Shown: positions 6,303 through 15,595, counted from the first letter of the stretch. The stretch: 16,442 bases of DNA from an uncultured Carnobacterium sp. (GCA_937967765.1 CALCML010000267.1:1-16442); one strand, 5' to 3'. The notes: generated from the sequence alone by a model not told the origin. Program-made: numbers and translations.

Positions 6303-7064
6303 CTAGTTATAATCTCCACCAGGAACCCCGTAATATTCTTCCAAGCTTAAGCCGGATTGATAAATAGCAGTGGCTTTGTCACCGACGTATCTTAGGTGCC
6401 ATGCTTCGGCTTGGTAACCTGTGATGGCTTCCTTGCCGGGTTGGAATCGGATGATGAAGCCGTACTCGTGGGCATGCGTATGAAGCCAGTGGATGGAGTC
6501 GCTGTATTCTGGGCCATCGAGTAAGTTTCCATGAGAGTCGAGAATATCGAAGGCGAGGCCTGTTTGGTGTTCGCTATATCCTGGGCGAGCAGAGTACGTG
6601 TCTGCGGCCGCTTGCCCTTCACGGGATACATAGTCGTTGTAGAGTTCGGTTTGATATTCATAGGAACGATATCCGCTGTACGTGTCGCTAATCGGATAGC
6701 CGAGTTCTTGCATGCGTTGAATTAACGCGCGCACTTGTTGGCCAGCCGTTGGATCTTCGCCGGGCGCGTAAGTCGACGGTAGCGCGTGTTTTTTATTGAC
6801 GATGATGTCATACCCAAGGGAAAGGTCAGCCATGCCACTTGCAGCCTGCGCTTGCGTAGTAGCTTCAGTCGCAGAAGTCGCTTCAGAAGAAGCCTCTGTA
6901 CTTTGAACCGTTGTTTCCGTTGCTGTGGTTGTACTTGTTGTCGTACTCGTTGTTTGCACAGTCGTTGCCATCGAACTCGTGGTTGTTTGGGCGGGAGTGT
7001 TCTTGCTCGAACAGCCAAGGAGAATGAAGCTTAGTGCAACTGTTGGTAAGAGTTGTTTTTTCAC
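6303..7064 (-). CDS. VanY-type D-alanyl-D-alanine carboxypeptidase lipoprotein
   Basis: A 253-residue secreted lipoprotein predicted to remove the terminal D-Ala from peptidoglycan stem peptides. The signal peptide MKKQLLPTVALSFILLG ends in a lipobox with Cys18. A Thr/Ser/Ala-rich linker of roughly 60 residues follows, as in cell-wall-spanning tethers. The peptidase_M15/VanY domain shows SGYRSYEYQ, then the zinc motif S-E-H-Q-T-G-L-A-F-D (His166, Asp173), and the E-A-W-H motif with Glu220 and His223. I prefer the GTG start at 7064: AAAGGA lies eight bases before it and the resulting signal peptide is canonical, while the ATG three codons upstream is fused to that ribosome binding site. The neighbourhood shows no van resistance genes, so this is a housekeeping cell-wall enzyme, not vancomycin resistance. 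Confidence 0.88.
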   Translation of the reverse strand: MKKQLLPTVALSFILLGCSSKNTPAQTTTSSMATTVQTTSTTTSTTTATETTVQSTEASSEATSATEATTQAQAASGMADLSLGYDIIVNKKHALPSTYAPGEDPTAGQQVRALIQRMQELGYPISDTYSGYRSYEYQTELYNDYVSREGQAAADTYSARPGYSEHQTGLAFDILDSHGNLLDGPEYSDSIHWLHTHAHEYGFIIRFQPGKEAITGYQAEAWHLRYVGDKATAIYQSGLSLEEYYGVPGGDYN

Positions 7065-7091
7065 AGGAATCATCCTTTCTTTGTCACTATA

Positions 7092-7100
7092 AGTGTAGCA
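7092..7100 (-). promoter_or_regulatory. Possible extended -10 element of the VanY gene
   Basis: Minus-strand TGC-TACACT lies about 28 bases upstream of the GTG start. No good -35 box is present 16-18 bases further upstream, so this is tentative. Confidence 0.35.
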
Positions 7101-7209
7101 TAATTCCGAAGGTTTGGGCGGTATTTTTGTGAAAAATTAAACTCTCATTAAAAAACGAACGATAAAAGATAAAACTTCCATGAATTAACGGGATTTTCTA
7201 TACAAAAAC

Positions 7210-7237
7210 TTGCTTTTTCTTTTAAAAGTGGTATATT
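7210..7237 (+). promoter_or_regulatory. guaB promoter
   Basis: TTGCTT (7210-7215), a 16-base spacer and TATATT (7232-7237) preceded by TGG. The leader would be only about 30 bases long, leaving no room for a purine riboswitch. Confidence 0.6.
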
Positions 7238-7249
7238 ATTCGGTAATAA

Positions 7250-8752
<1,503 letters not shown>

Positions 8753-8758
8753 GAAATA

Positions 8759-8956
8759 ACAAAAGCTATTAACCGAAGGTTTTTGGATATCTTCATAATA
8801 GCGATAATAGCTGTACCGGACTGAGCCTAAGGTCTCAGTTCCTCTCGACTCTCAAACTGCCTCTAGGGAATAAAATCCCCAGAGGCAGTAATTCGTTTCG
8901 AGTACACTCGCTATTATTGCTATTATAGAATCCAAAACCCGGTTAATAGCTTTTTT
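8759..8956 (+). repeat. Structured repeat element, copy 1 (core 8785-8933), in the guaB terminator hairpin
   Basis: The core runs from GGAT (8785) to ATCC (8930-8933), about 149 bases. The ends pair as GGAT/ATCC and ATAATAGC/GCTATTAT with a conserved unpaired CTTC-type bulge on the 5' side. Inside are ACCGG (8815-8819), a helix ACTGAG/CTCAGT (8819-8824 with 8833-8838), CTCGA/TCGAG (8844-8848 with 8898-8902), and a hairpin ACTGCCTCT/AGAGGCAGT (8856-8864 with 8881-8889) set between CTCAAA and TAATTC. Outside the core, AAAAGCTATTAACCG (8761-8775) pairs with CGGTTAATAGCTTTT (8940-8954), followed by T residues, so the whole structure doubles as the guaB terminator. Confidence 0.85.
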
Positions 8957-9031
8957 GAAATGAATAGTTGAGCTAAAAAGAAAATGAACATCATGTGTGC
9001 CTTTCACCACTCATGACAAACAGGCATTCTC
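8957..9031 (-). repeat. Decayed inverted copy of the guaB 3' coding end
   Basis: Read on the minus strand, this stretch follows guaB 8651-8748 in order: GAGAAT (9026-9031 to 8651-8656), a ten-base match ATGAGTGGTG (9005-9014 to 8672-8681), an 11-base match CATGATGTTCA (8985-8995 to 8705-8715), and CTCAACTATTCATTTC (8957-8972 to 8730-8748 with small gaps). It is therefore the outer right arm of the copy-1 hairpin. Confidence 0.75.
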
Positions 9032-9272
9032 TTTGAGAGGGAGGGGAGATAGGACAGGGTGTGTGAGTTTCACGGTCAATAAAATAGTGTGTGCTTCTGA
9101 CTAAAAACACAAAAGTTTCGGAACGGGGACGGAGCTTTACTATTGAAGGGTTCGGAAAATTTGGGAAAGTGGTTCTTGCGAGATTGGTGCTAAGAAATGC
9201 GATAAGGGTGCGGTTTTTGGAGGTGTGGCGTTAAGTTTTGGTTTGGAAAAGGTTAGGAAAAAGGAAAATTAG
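9032..9272 (+). other. Gene-free, strongly G-over-C-skewed stretch upstream of glmS
   Basis: About 240 bases with no supportable gene. The plus strand is rich in G and purines (GAGAGGGAGGGGAGATAGGA at its start, many GG/GGG runs later) and very poor in C, especially from 9161 onward. No stable inverted repeats stand out. It lies between the guaB hairpin and the glmS promoter. Confidence 0.6.
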
Positions 9273-9301
9273 TTGTTTTTGGAGTTGTCATCCGGTATGA
9301 T
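9273..9301 (+). promoter_or_regulatory. glmS promoter
   Basis: TTGTTT (9273-9278), a 17-base spacer and TATGAT (9296-9301). Transcription would begin at about 9308, roughly 45 bases before the ribozyme cleavage site. Confidence 0.6.
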
Positions 9302-9352
9302 GTACATGTTTCTGAAAATTTATGAAAGCTTTGGAAGGAAGCGACAAGGATA

Positions 9353-9479
9353 GCGCCAGGCCTGTTGGAAAACAGGTGACGAGGAATGAGTTTATCGAAA
9401 TTCTCGGCGGATGACTCAAGGCAGTGCAGTCTACAGTTTCATACAAACCATTTTCGCAAGGAAATGACAAAATTGAAAC
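9353..9479 (+). promoter_or_regulatory. glmS ribozyme / glucosamine-6-phosphate riboswitch
   Basis: The self-cleaving leader that destroys its own mRNA when glucosamine-6-phosphate binds. The diagnostic core is present in order: GCGCCAGG beginning at 9353 (cleavage expected between A9352 and G9353), a CCTGTTGGAAAACAGG hairpin (9361-9376), GACGAGGAATGAGTTTATCGA (9378-9398), then TCGGCGG (9404-9410). A terminal GTTTCA/TGAAAC helix (9436-9441 with 9474-9479) enclosing CATTT/AAATG completes the accessory domain. A small AAGAGG/CCTCTT hairpin (9512-9517 with 9530-9535) lies between the ribozyme and the ribosome binding site. Feedback control of glmS follows from established knowledge of this ribozyme. 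Confidence 0.95.
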
Positions 9480-9554
9480 GGCACCAGAAACATAATCAAA
9501 ATTACAATAAGAAGAGGCGCCAAATAGGACCTCTTATAAAAGGAGTTAAAAATT

Positions 9555-11363
9555 ATGTGCGGAATCGTAGGATGTATTGGACACGACAGAATTCAAACTG
9601 TAGTGTTAAACGGATTAGAAAAGCTTGAGTATCGTGGATATGACTCAGCAGGATTATTTATTATGGACGAAGATGGATCAACACAATTAGTAAAACGTGT
9701 TGGACGTATTCAAAATCTTCGTGATGCAGTGGATGAAGCTATTCCAGCATTTGCAGGGATTGGGCATACTCGTTGGGCAACACACGGACCAGCGACAGAA
9801 AACAACGCTCACCCTCACCAATCACAATCAGGTCGTTTCACATTAGTGCATAACGGCGTAATCGAAAACTATGACGAATTGAAAAAAGAATTCTTAAGCG
9901 ACGTTGATTTCAAATCTCAAACAGATACAGAAGTTGCCGTAAACTTAGTAGAATACTTTGCAAATAAAGAAAACTTATCAGGAAAAGAAGCGTTCCGTCG
10001 CGCGTTGAAAGAAATCCGCGGATCATTCGCGTTCGGTTTATTAGACAGCGAAAAACCAGGCGTTCTTTACGCAGCAAAACATAAGAGCCCATTATTAGTA
10101 GGGGTTGGCGAAGGCTTCAACGTGATCTGTTCAGACGCAATGGCAACAATCGCTGAAACAGACCGTTACATCGAAATCAAAGACGAAGAGTTAATCACTT
10201 TAACAGACACATCTGTAGAAATCGAAACAATCGACGGCGAACCAGTAGAACGTGCACCATTCGTTGCAGAATTAGATGCAGACGATTTAGAAAAAGGGGC
10301 TTACCCTCACTACATGTTGAAAGAAATGGATGAACAACCAGTTGTATTACGTAAAATCATCCAAAACTATCAAGATGAAAATGGTCAATTACAAGTCGAT
10401 AAAGAAATCCAAGACAGCATTTTAGCAAGCGACCGCATTTACGTGATTGCCTGCGGAACAAGCTACCATGCAGGATGGGTTGGTAAAGCGTTAGTAGAAC
10501 AACTTGCTGGAATTCCAGTAGAAGTTCACTTAGCAAGCGAATTTGCATACCACCAACCATTATTATCACAAAAACCATTCTTCATTTTCTTATCACAAAG
10601 TGGAGAAACAGCGGACAGCCGTCAAGCATTAGTAAAAGTAAACGAGCAAAACTTCCCATCATTAACAATCACAAACGTGAAAGGGTCAACTCTTTCTCGT
10701 GAAGCAAGCTATACTTTACTATTACATGCAGGTCCTGAAATTGCCGTAGCTTCAACAAAAGCTTACACTGCACAAATCGCAGTAATGGCTGTTTTAGCAG
10801 ACGCATTACGCGCTTCTAAAGGCTTAGAAGCTCCATTCGACATGAAGCACGACTTAGGTGTCGTTGCCGCTTCAATCGAGAGCGTATTATCAGACAAACA
10901 AGCCGTTCAAGACTTAGTCAAAGAGCGCTTATTAGAAACTCGCAATGCTTTCTACATCGGTCGTCACTTAGACTACTATGTAGCGATGGAAGCAGCGTTG
11001 AAATTAAAAGAAATCTCATACGTGCAAACTGAAAGCTTTGCCGCAGGGGAATTAAAACACGGAACAATCGCCCTTATCGAAGAAGGCACTCCAGTAATCG
11101 CATTATTAAGCGAACCAGTTGTAGCGAGCCACACTCGCGGAAATATCCAAGAAGTGAAAGCTCGTGGCGCTGTCGTAACAACAATCGCGATGGAAGGCGT
11201 TGAACAAGAAGGCGACGATATCATCGTTCCAGCGGTGCCAATCCTACTTGCACCAATCGTATCTGTAGTGGTAACGCAATTAATCGCGTACTACACTTCT
11301 CTAGGTAAAGGCTTAGACGTGGACAAACCGCGTAACTTGGCCAAATCGGTTACAGTAGAATAG
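9555..11363 (+). CDS. glmS: Glutamine-fructose-6-phosphate aminotransferase (isomerizing)
   Basis: A 602-residue cytosolic enzyme making glucosamine-6-phosphate from fructose-6-phosphate and glutamine, the entry to peptidoglycan amino sugars. The glutaminase domain (about 1-230) starts MCGIVGCIG, with Cys2 as the nucleophile after Met removal, and contains RGYDSAG and HTRWATHG. Two SIS sugar-isomerase domains follow (about 285-425 and 455-600) with the ACGTSYHAG and SQSGETADS phosphate-binding motifs. The protein ends in the usual LAKSVTVE. AGGAG (9541-9545) lies nine bases before the ATG. The gene is controlled by the ribozyme just upstream and is monocistronic, ending at a strong terminator. 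Confidence 0.98.
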   Translation: MCGIVGCIGHDRIQTVVLNGLEKLEYRGYDSAGLFIMDEDGSTQLVKRVGRIQNLRDAVDEAIPAFAGIGHTRWATHGPATENNAHPHQSQSGRFTLVHNGVIENYDELKKEFLSDVDFKSQTDTEVAVNLVEYFANKENLSGKEAFRRALKEIRGSFAFGLLDSEKPGVLYAAKHKSPLLVGVGEGFNVICSDAMATIAETDRYIEIKDEELITLTDTSVEIETIDGEPVERAPFVAELDADDLEKGAYPHYMLKEMDEQPVVLRKIIQNYQDENGQLQVDKEIQDSILASDRIYVIACGTSYHAGWVGKALVEQLAGIPVEVHLASEFAYHQPLLSQKPFFIFLSQSGETADSRQALVKVNEQNFPSLTITNVKGSTLSREASYTLLLHAGPEIAVASTKAYTAQIAVMAVLADALRASKGLEAPFDMKHDLGVVAASIESVLSDKQAVQDLVKERLLETRNAFYIGRHLDYYVAMEAALKLKEISYVQTESFAAGELKHGTIALIEEGTPVIALLSEPVVASHTRGNIQEVKARGAVVTTIAMEGVEQEGDDIIVPAVPILLAPIVSVVVTQLIAYYTSLGKGLDVDKPRNLAKSVTVE

Positions 11364-11396
11364 AAAAAATGGTGGACGGCTGTCCACCATTTTTTG
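11364..11396 (+). terminator. glmS terminator
   Basis: ATGGTGGAC / GTCCACCAT stem with a GGCT loop, flanked by A6 and T6, starts right after the TAG stop codon. It can work in both directions. Confidence 0.92.
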
Positions 11397-11398
11397 TT

Positions 11399-11695
11399 TT
11401 CGAAGGATGCAAAATCCATTTGAAAAGAAGAGAGAATATAGCCCAAGGGGCTAAAAAATAAACTTCATACCGCTTCGGATATCTTCATAGCTGCGATAAT
11501 AGCTGTACCGGGGCGAGCCTAGGGTCTCGCTCCCTATCGAGCTTCAAACTGACTCTAGAAAATAAATTTCCAGAGTCAGTAATTCACATCGATTACAATC
11601 GCTATTATTGCCGCTATAGAATCCGAAGGGTATTCCGTTTATTTTTTATCCCTGTGTTTGTGCCTTATTTCAAATGGATTTTGCCTTCATTCGAA
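11399..11695 (+). repeat. Structured repeat element, copy 2 (core 11477-11624), with long outer arms
   Basis: The core keeps the copy-1 layout: GGAT (11477-11480)/ATCC (11621-11624), ACCGG (11507-11511), a GCGAG/CTCGC helix (11513-11517 with 11526-11530), ATCGA/TCGAT (11536-11540 with 11588-11592), and ACTGACTCT/AGAGTCAGT between TTCAAA and TAATTC. Compared with copy 1, each helix has changed on both strands. Outer arms: AAAAAATAAAC (11453-11463) pairs with GTTTATTTTTT (11637-11647), and 11399-11425 pairs with 11668-11695 almost completely, making a hairpin of about 297 bases beyond the glmS terminator. A small AGCCC/GGGCT hairpin interrupts the left arm. Confidence 0.85.
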
Positions 11696-11798
11696 AGAAA
11701 GGGAGAGAAGAAAAGAGAAGTTAGGTGCAGAAAACATAGTCGCTGCAGAGGTGCGGTGATGAAGGGGCGTAACATGCGTTCAAGTGTTTCTCGCAGTG
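11696..11798 (+). other. Gene-free purine-rich spacer
   Basis: About 100 bases between the hairpins of copies 2 and 4. It opens with a G/A-only run (GAAAGAAAGGGAGAGAAG and beyond). No gene, promoter or repeat is supported. Confidence 0.5.
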
Positions 11799-12146
11799 TA
11801 ACAGACGAGCAATCCTTCAAAGATGTGTGAGCTTATTCGAACGAAATTCTGCTAGCAAAAATTGGATAAAGAGTGCAGACAAGATTACGGAAAATCATGC
11901 GGATTTTATAATCGCAGTAACAGGGGATAGCATTCGAAGTGAATTACGGACTCTTTTAGAGTCCGTTTGAATCTCGAAAGTGCTTGAGACGTAGGCTCAA
12001 GCCGGTGCCCCATTACAGCGATTATAAAGAAATCCGCAAGGATTTGCAGGAATCTTGTCTTTGTATTTCGTAGGATGTTTCAGCTGTGTTATTTCGTTCG
12101 AGCACTTCACAGACATTTTTTTGCGAAGGGGTTGGCTCGTCTGTTA
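11799..12146 (-). repeat. Structured repeat element, copy 4 (core 11901-12035), minus strand, with long outer arms
   Basis: Read on the minus strand, the core shows the family motifs: GGATTTCTTTATAATCGC, ACCGG, CTTGAG/CTCAAG helix with loop CCTACGT, TTCGA/TCGAA, and ACGGACTCT/AGAGTCCGT between TTCAAA and TAATTC. Outer arms in plus coordinates: GCGGATTT 11899-11906 with AAATCCGC 12030-12037; GACAAGATT 11878-11886 with AATCTTGTC 12051-12059; TCGAACGAAAT 11837-11847 with ATTTCGTTCGA 12091-12101; TAACAGACGAGC 11799-11810 with GCTCGTCTGTTA 12135-12146. The last block reaches into the -10 region of the phosphatase-operon promoter. Confidence 0.85.
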
Positions 12147-12150
12147 TAAT
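12121..12150 (+). promoter_or_regulatory. Promoter of the phosphatase-tadA operon
   Basis: TTGCGA (12121-12126), an 18-base spacer and a perfect TATAAT (12145-12150) preceded by TGT (extended -10). It overlaps the outer arm of the copy-4 hairpin. Confidence 0.65.
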
Positions 12151-12180
12151 GAAAGCAAAGAGTTGAAAGGATGGACGGGC

Positions 12181-12633
12181 ATGAAGGTTGTATTCGTCTG
12201 CTTGGGGAATATTTGTCGTTCGCCGATGGCAGAAGCTGTATTTAGAAAAATGGTTCATGAAGAAGGATTGGAAGATAAAATTACGATAGATTCCGCTGCG
12301 ACAAGTACGTGGGAGCATGGGAATCCGGTGCATCACGGCACTCGTAAGAAACTCGAGGAGCACGACATTTCCGCAAAGGGGCTTGTGTCACGGACGTTGG
12401 ATGAAACCGACCTGGATGCCGACTACATCTTGGGAATGGATGCGTCGAATGTGCGTAATATCCACTCGTTTGTCGATGGAAAATCGGATGCGACGGTGGC
12501 TCGCTTGTTAGAAGTGGCAGGAGTGCCGCGCGATATTGCCGATCCGTGGTATACAGGAGACTTTGATGCGACGTACCGTGATGTGACATTGGGATGCAAT
12601 GCGCTCTTAGAACAATTAAAAAAGGAATTATAG
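12181..12633 (+). CDS. Low-molecular-weight protein-tyrosine phosphatase
   Basis: A 150-residue cytosolic phosphatase. The P-loop VCLGNICRSP near the N-terminus gives the CX5R motif (nucleophile Cys7, Arg13), and the general acid sits in DPWYTGDF (Asp121). The length is typical of the family. The start is the ATG at 12181, nine bases after GAAAGGA; the frame stays open upstream for 42 codons but that part contains the promoter and hairpin arm and is not coding. It heads an operon: the next ATG follows its stop codon by one base. The substrate (protein tyrosine or arginine phosphate) cannot be told from sequence; no tyrosine kinase gene is nearby. Confidence 0.92.
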   Translation: MKVVFVCLGNICRSPMAEAVFRKMVHEEGLEDKITIDSAATSTWEHGNPVHHGTRKKLEEHDISAKGLVSRTLDETDLDADYILGMDASNVRNIHSFVDGKSDATVARLLEVAGVPRDIADPWYTGDFDATYRDVTLGCNALLEQLKKEL

Positions 12634-12634
12634 T

Positions 12635-13756
12635 ATGGATAAGATTAGAAAAGATTGGGCAGTGATGATTGCTCTGGCGGCTGTTTCGTTACTTGTCGTC
12701 TTGAATTTTAGCGCCATCCTCACATGGATTTCCGAATTTATTGGGATGATGTTCCCGCTTATTTTAGGGATGATTTTGGCATTTGTTTTAAACGTGCCAA
12801 TGAAGCGAATTGAACAAGTGTTGGAGAAGATAAACTTCCCGCAAAAGCTGCGTAGAAGTGTCGCAATCCTGAGCATTATTGTGATTCTGCTTCTGATTAT
12901 TTCGCTGTTGATTTGGATTATTGCGCCGATGATTGCTAAAACCGTGTCACAACTGGGCGATAGTGTAAATCACTTACTATTCGTGGTTGCGGATTTTGTA
13001 CAACATTCAAAATTAATGCAATCCAGTGAAGTGAGTCAGATTACCGACTCACTAAGTCAAAGCAATATCGTATCGTCTGTCATTACATTCCTTGGCGGAT
13101 TTACAACGAATATTTCAGGGCTCTTCTCAAATGTGTTCTCTGTAATTATGGGGATTTTCTTCATGATTAATATTCTCGCAAGTAAGGAAATGCTCGCACG
13201 TTTAACGCTTCGCATTCTTAATGTGGTCTTGCCAAAAGATAAAATCGAGCACATTACTTATGTTGGGGAAGTCATCGTGGATACGTATGACCGTTTCTTG
13301 ATGAGTCAAATCATCGAGGCGGGAATCGTTGGGGTTATGATTTTTGCTGGATACTCTCTTGTAGGGTTGCCATATGCAGGACTTGTTGGGGTGCTGTCCG
13401 GAGTACTCTCATTCATTCCGTATATCGGGCCGTTTATGGCGTGCGGAATTGGAATGCTTTTCACCTTTACAGAAAGCCCAATTCAAGCACTCATTTCACT
13501 TGTCGTCTTTATGATCGTTCAAATAGTGGAAGGAAATGTCGTCTATCCGATGGTTGTCGGAAGTTCAGTAGGATTACCAACCGTTCTGACCCTTGCTGCG
13601 GCGTTAATCGGTGGAAATCTCTTTGGTTTAGTAGGAATGATTTTCTTCATACCAATTTTTGCCGTGATTTACCGTTTCGTGAAAGAATGGGTGGAGAAAC
13701 ATGAACAAGCTGCTTCAGTGGTAGCTGTAGGAGGTATTATTGATGAAGAAAATTAG
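12635..13756 (+). CDS. AI-2E family (PF01594-type) membrane transporter
   Basis: A 373-residue polytopic membrane protein with about eight hydrophobic segments. Two lie near the N-terminus (about 10-50), one near residues 70-95, an amphipathic central part runs from about 100 to 165, and the C-terminal half holds the most conserved block, LSGVLSFIPYIGPFMA, followed by further helices around IGGNLFGLVGMIFFIPIFAV. These mark the AI-2E/TqsA-like permease family, whose members have been linked to autoinducer-2 export or to Na+/H+ antiport. The substrate here is open. It starts one base after the phosphatase stop codon, with AAAGGA at 12621-12626, and its end overlaps the next gene by 14 bases. 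Confidence 0.9.
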   Translation: MDKIRKDWAVMIALAAVSLLVVLNFSAILTWISEFIGMMFPLILGMILAFVLNVPMKRIEQVLEKINFPQKLRRSVAILSIIVILLLIISLLIWIIAPMIAKTVSQLGDSVNHLLFVVADFVQHSKLMQSSEVSQITDSLSQSNIVSSVITFLGGFTTNISGLFSNVFSVIMGIFFMINILASKEMLARLTLRILNVVLPKDKIEHITYVGEVIVDTYDRFLMSQIIEAGIVGVMIFAGYSLVGLPYAGLVGVLSGVLSFIPYIGPFMACGIGMLFTFTESPIQALISLVVFMIVQIVEGNVVYPMVVGSSVGLPTVLTLAAALIGGNLFGLVGMIFFIPIFAVIYRFVKEWVEKHEQAASVVAVGGIIDEEN

Positions 13757-15038
13757 TGAACTAGGGATTACAGGGAAAAAGCTCCTAATTGAAGGGATTG
13801 CATTCCTTATTGCTGGGGTGTTGCTCCTAATCTACGGACCAAGCTTCCCGGAATTGATGTTACGTCTGTTTTTAACATTCTTATGGGCTCGTGAACTATG
13901 GAATTTCTTGTTCCGTTGGTTTAGTAAGGCGGCGGCAAAAGATCCATTATGGCTGAATGTTGCTAAATTTTTCCTTTACGGATTTTTAGCAGGAAATCAA
14001 TTTTTTATCTCGCTTCCGATTGCGATTGTTAGTATCTTGATGGGGCTCAACGAAGTGATGAAAGCGGGAATTAGTGGCGTAACGTACTATATTTATGTCA
14101 AAGACGGTATCCGTCCGCGACTGCGCTTGCTCATTGATACCATTTGGCTCTCAGTTGTCGGGGTAGCGACTTTACTGGCTCTTGGGGGCGACGGCAACTT
14201 ACAAATGTTCTTCCTTGCGCTTTATTTCATCGGGCTTGGGACTAGTAACATTCGTGACGGATGGTTCTTCGAGGCCGAAGTTGGAAAGAAAGTCCTTCGT
14301 AGACGCTTGCGTCGAGGGATGCCGTTGGTACTGGCTGCGATTATTCCTCGTGTGACTTTGCAAAAAATCAATGATGCGTTGGAACTTGGAGAAGGCGAAA
14401 CAGCCTCAGAAATTTACGACCGTTCTAAAGAAAATGCCGAACCAAACTTGGAGATGTTTATTCACGTCACAAAAGACGGATTTGGGGCAATCGGGCATGT
14501 CGATATTTGTTATAAGGGACGTATTATTTCATTCGGAAACTACGATACGAATTCAGAACGCCTCTTTGGAGCGATGGGGGATGGGGTTCTTTTTAGTGCC
14601 GACCGTGAAAAATACATTGAATTTTGTAAACGCGAAAACCATAAGACCTTACTCGGTTATGGCCTAGCCTTATCTCCAGAACAAATGGCTGCCATCGATC
14701 AGGAAATCGCCAAACTGATGTCGCTCACAGTGCCATGGGATCCACCAAAAACCGTGAAACCAGCACATCCTGGCATCGACAAGGAAGAGCCGATGTACGC
14801 CTATAAGCTTAAACAAGAAACGGACGCAAAATTGTATAAGTTCGTCTCTTCAAAATTCAAGACATATTTTGTCATGAGTACAAACTGCGTGTTACTAGCA
14901 GATACCATTGTCGGAACAGCAGGGACCGATATTTTAAGCGCCCGAGGATTTATTTCCCCAGGGACGTATCAAGATTACTTAGATAAGGAGTTTGAGAGAC
15001 CGCACAGTCTAGTCGTGACTAAGCGCGTCTATCAGTAA
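13743..15038 (+). CDS. Membrane protein with C-terminal permuted Cys/His hydrolase-like domain
   Basis: A 431-residue protein in two parts. Residues ~12-185 contain about five or six membrane segments and resemble the HdeD/DUF308 type of small membrane domain. From about residue 235 comes a soluble domain paralogous to the 2075-2785 protein: MFIHVTKDGFGAIGHVDI (His252), SFGNYD, GDGVLF, EYIEFC-like helix, YKFVSSKFKTY and STNCVLLAD (Cys382). His and Cys are 130 residues apart in both proteins. The expected fold is permuted NlpC/P60- or DUF4105-like, implying an amide/thioester hydrolase or acyltransferase tethered to the membrane; the domain side and substrate are not determined. AGGAGG (13729-13734) supports the ATG at 13743; the TTG one codon before is not needed. 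Translationally coupled to the gene upstream. Confidence 0.75.
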   Translation: MKKISELGITGKKLLIEGIAFLIAGVLLLIYGPSFPELMLRLFLTFLWARELWNFLFRWFSKAAAKDPLWLNVAKFFLYGFLAGNQFFISLPIAIVSILMGLNEVMKAGISGVTYYIYVKDGIRPRLRLLIDTIWLSVVGVATLLALGGDGNLQMFFLALYFIGLGTSNIRDGWFFEAEVGKKVLRRRLRRGMPLVLAAIIPRVTLQKINDALELGEGETASEIYDRSKENAEPNLEMFIHVTKDGFGAIGHVDICYKGRIISFGNYDTNSERLFGAMGDGVLFSADREKYIEFCKRENHKTLLGYGLALSPEQMAAIDQEIAKLMSLTVPWDPPKTVKPAHPGIDKEEPMYAYKLKQETDAKLYKFVSSKFKTYFVMSTNCVLLADTIVGTAGTDILSARGFISPGTYQDYLDKEFERPHSLVVTKRVYQ

Positions 15039-15042
15039 GAAC

Positions 15043-15537
15043 ATGGAACTTCAGGAAAAAGAATTCTTTATGAGGGAAGCGTTGAAGGAAGCGCAGAAAG
15101 CCTATGACCAAGCGGAAGTGCCAATCGGGGCGGTTGTCGTCCTAAACGGTGAAATCATCGGTCGTGGCCACAACTTACGCGAAAAGGAACAAGACGCCAC
15201 TCTTCACGCCGAAATCAAAGCGATTCGCCAAGCCAACCAACACCTTGGAAGCTGGCGACTCGAAGACTGCGAACTCTTCGTGACCTTGGAACCTTGCCCG
15301 ATGTGTAGCGGAGCAATGATTCTCGCACGTCTTAAAAAGGTCACATTCGGCGCCTTCGACCCAAAAGCAGGGACAGCCGGCACTTTTATGAACCTCCTTC
15401 AAGACGAGCGGTTCAACCATCAAGTCGAAGTCGAGCAAGGCATCTTGGAAGACGAATGCAAAGAAATTTTGCAAACCTTCTTCAAAGGCCTCCGCGAACG
15501 CAATAAACAAAGAAAACAAGCACAGCTTTCCGAGTAG
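15043..15537 (+). CDS. tadA: tRNA-specific adenosine deaminase
   Basis: A 164-residue zinc deaminase converting A34 to inosine in tRNA-Arg(ACG), required to read CGN codons. Motifs: F-M-R-E-A-L-K-E-A at the N-terminus, H-A-E (His55, zinc ligand; Glu57, proton shuttle) and P-C-P-M-C (Cys85 and Cys88). The block FGAFDPKAGTAGT and a basic C-terminal helix match TadA. The ATG at 15043 is four bases after the previous stop codon with only a weak AGTAAGA site, which suggests translational coupling; a later Met10 has no ribosome binding site and would delete conserved residues. Last gene of the operon from 12181. The stop codon lies within the terminator stem-loop. Confidence 0.96.
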   Translation: MELQEKEFFMREALKEAQKAYDQAEVPIGAVVVLNGEIIGRGHNLREKEQDATLHAEIKAIRQANQHLGSWRLEDCELFVTLEPCPMCSGAMILARLKKVTFGAFDPKAGTAGTFMNLLQDERFNHQVEVEQGILEDECKEILQTFFKGLRERNKQRKQAQLSE

Positions 15538-15552
15538 GAGCTGTGCTTTTTA
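15518..15552 (+). terminator. tadA operon terminator
   Basis: AAGCACAGCT (15518-15527) pairs with AGCTGTGCTT (15539-15548), followed by T residues. The left half lies inside the tadA coding end. The stem sequence recurs in the terminator at 15934. Confidence 0.9.
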
Positions 15553-15595
15553 ATGGTCTTAACAAAAACTTATGATTGTAAACGGTTATCTTCTC

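Noticed and set aside
6303..7064. Vancomycin resistance gene
   Set aside because: VanY-family domain only; no vanHAX or VanRS-type genes nearby, and lipoproteins of this type are common housekeeping carboxypeptidases.
9288..9628. Open reading frames on both strands across the glmS leader
   Set aside because: They overlap the glmS ribozyme and the start of glmS, have no ribosome binding site, and resemble no protein.
8759..12146. CRISPR array, because of recurring palindromic segments
   Set aside because: Copies are hundreds of bases apart, occur on both strands, and there are no regular spacers or cas genes.
12022..12180. Upstream in-frame extension of the phosphatase gene and a minus-strand frame over it
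   Set aside because: The region contains the promoter (TATAAT at 12145-12150) and hairpin arms; the ATG at 12181 has the ribosome binding site and the family N-terminus.
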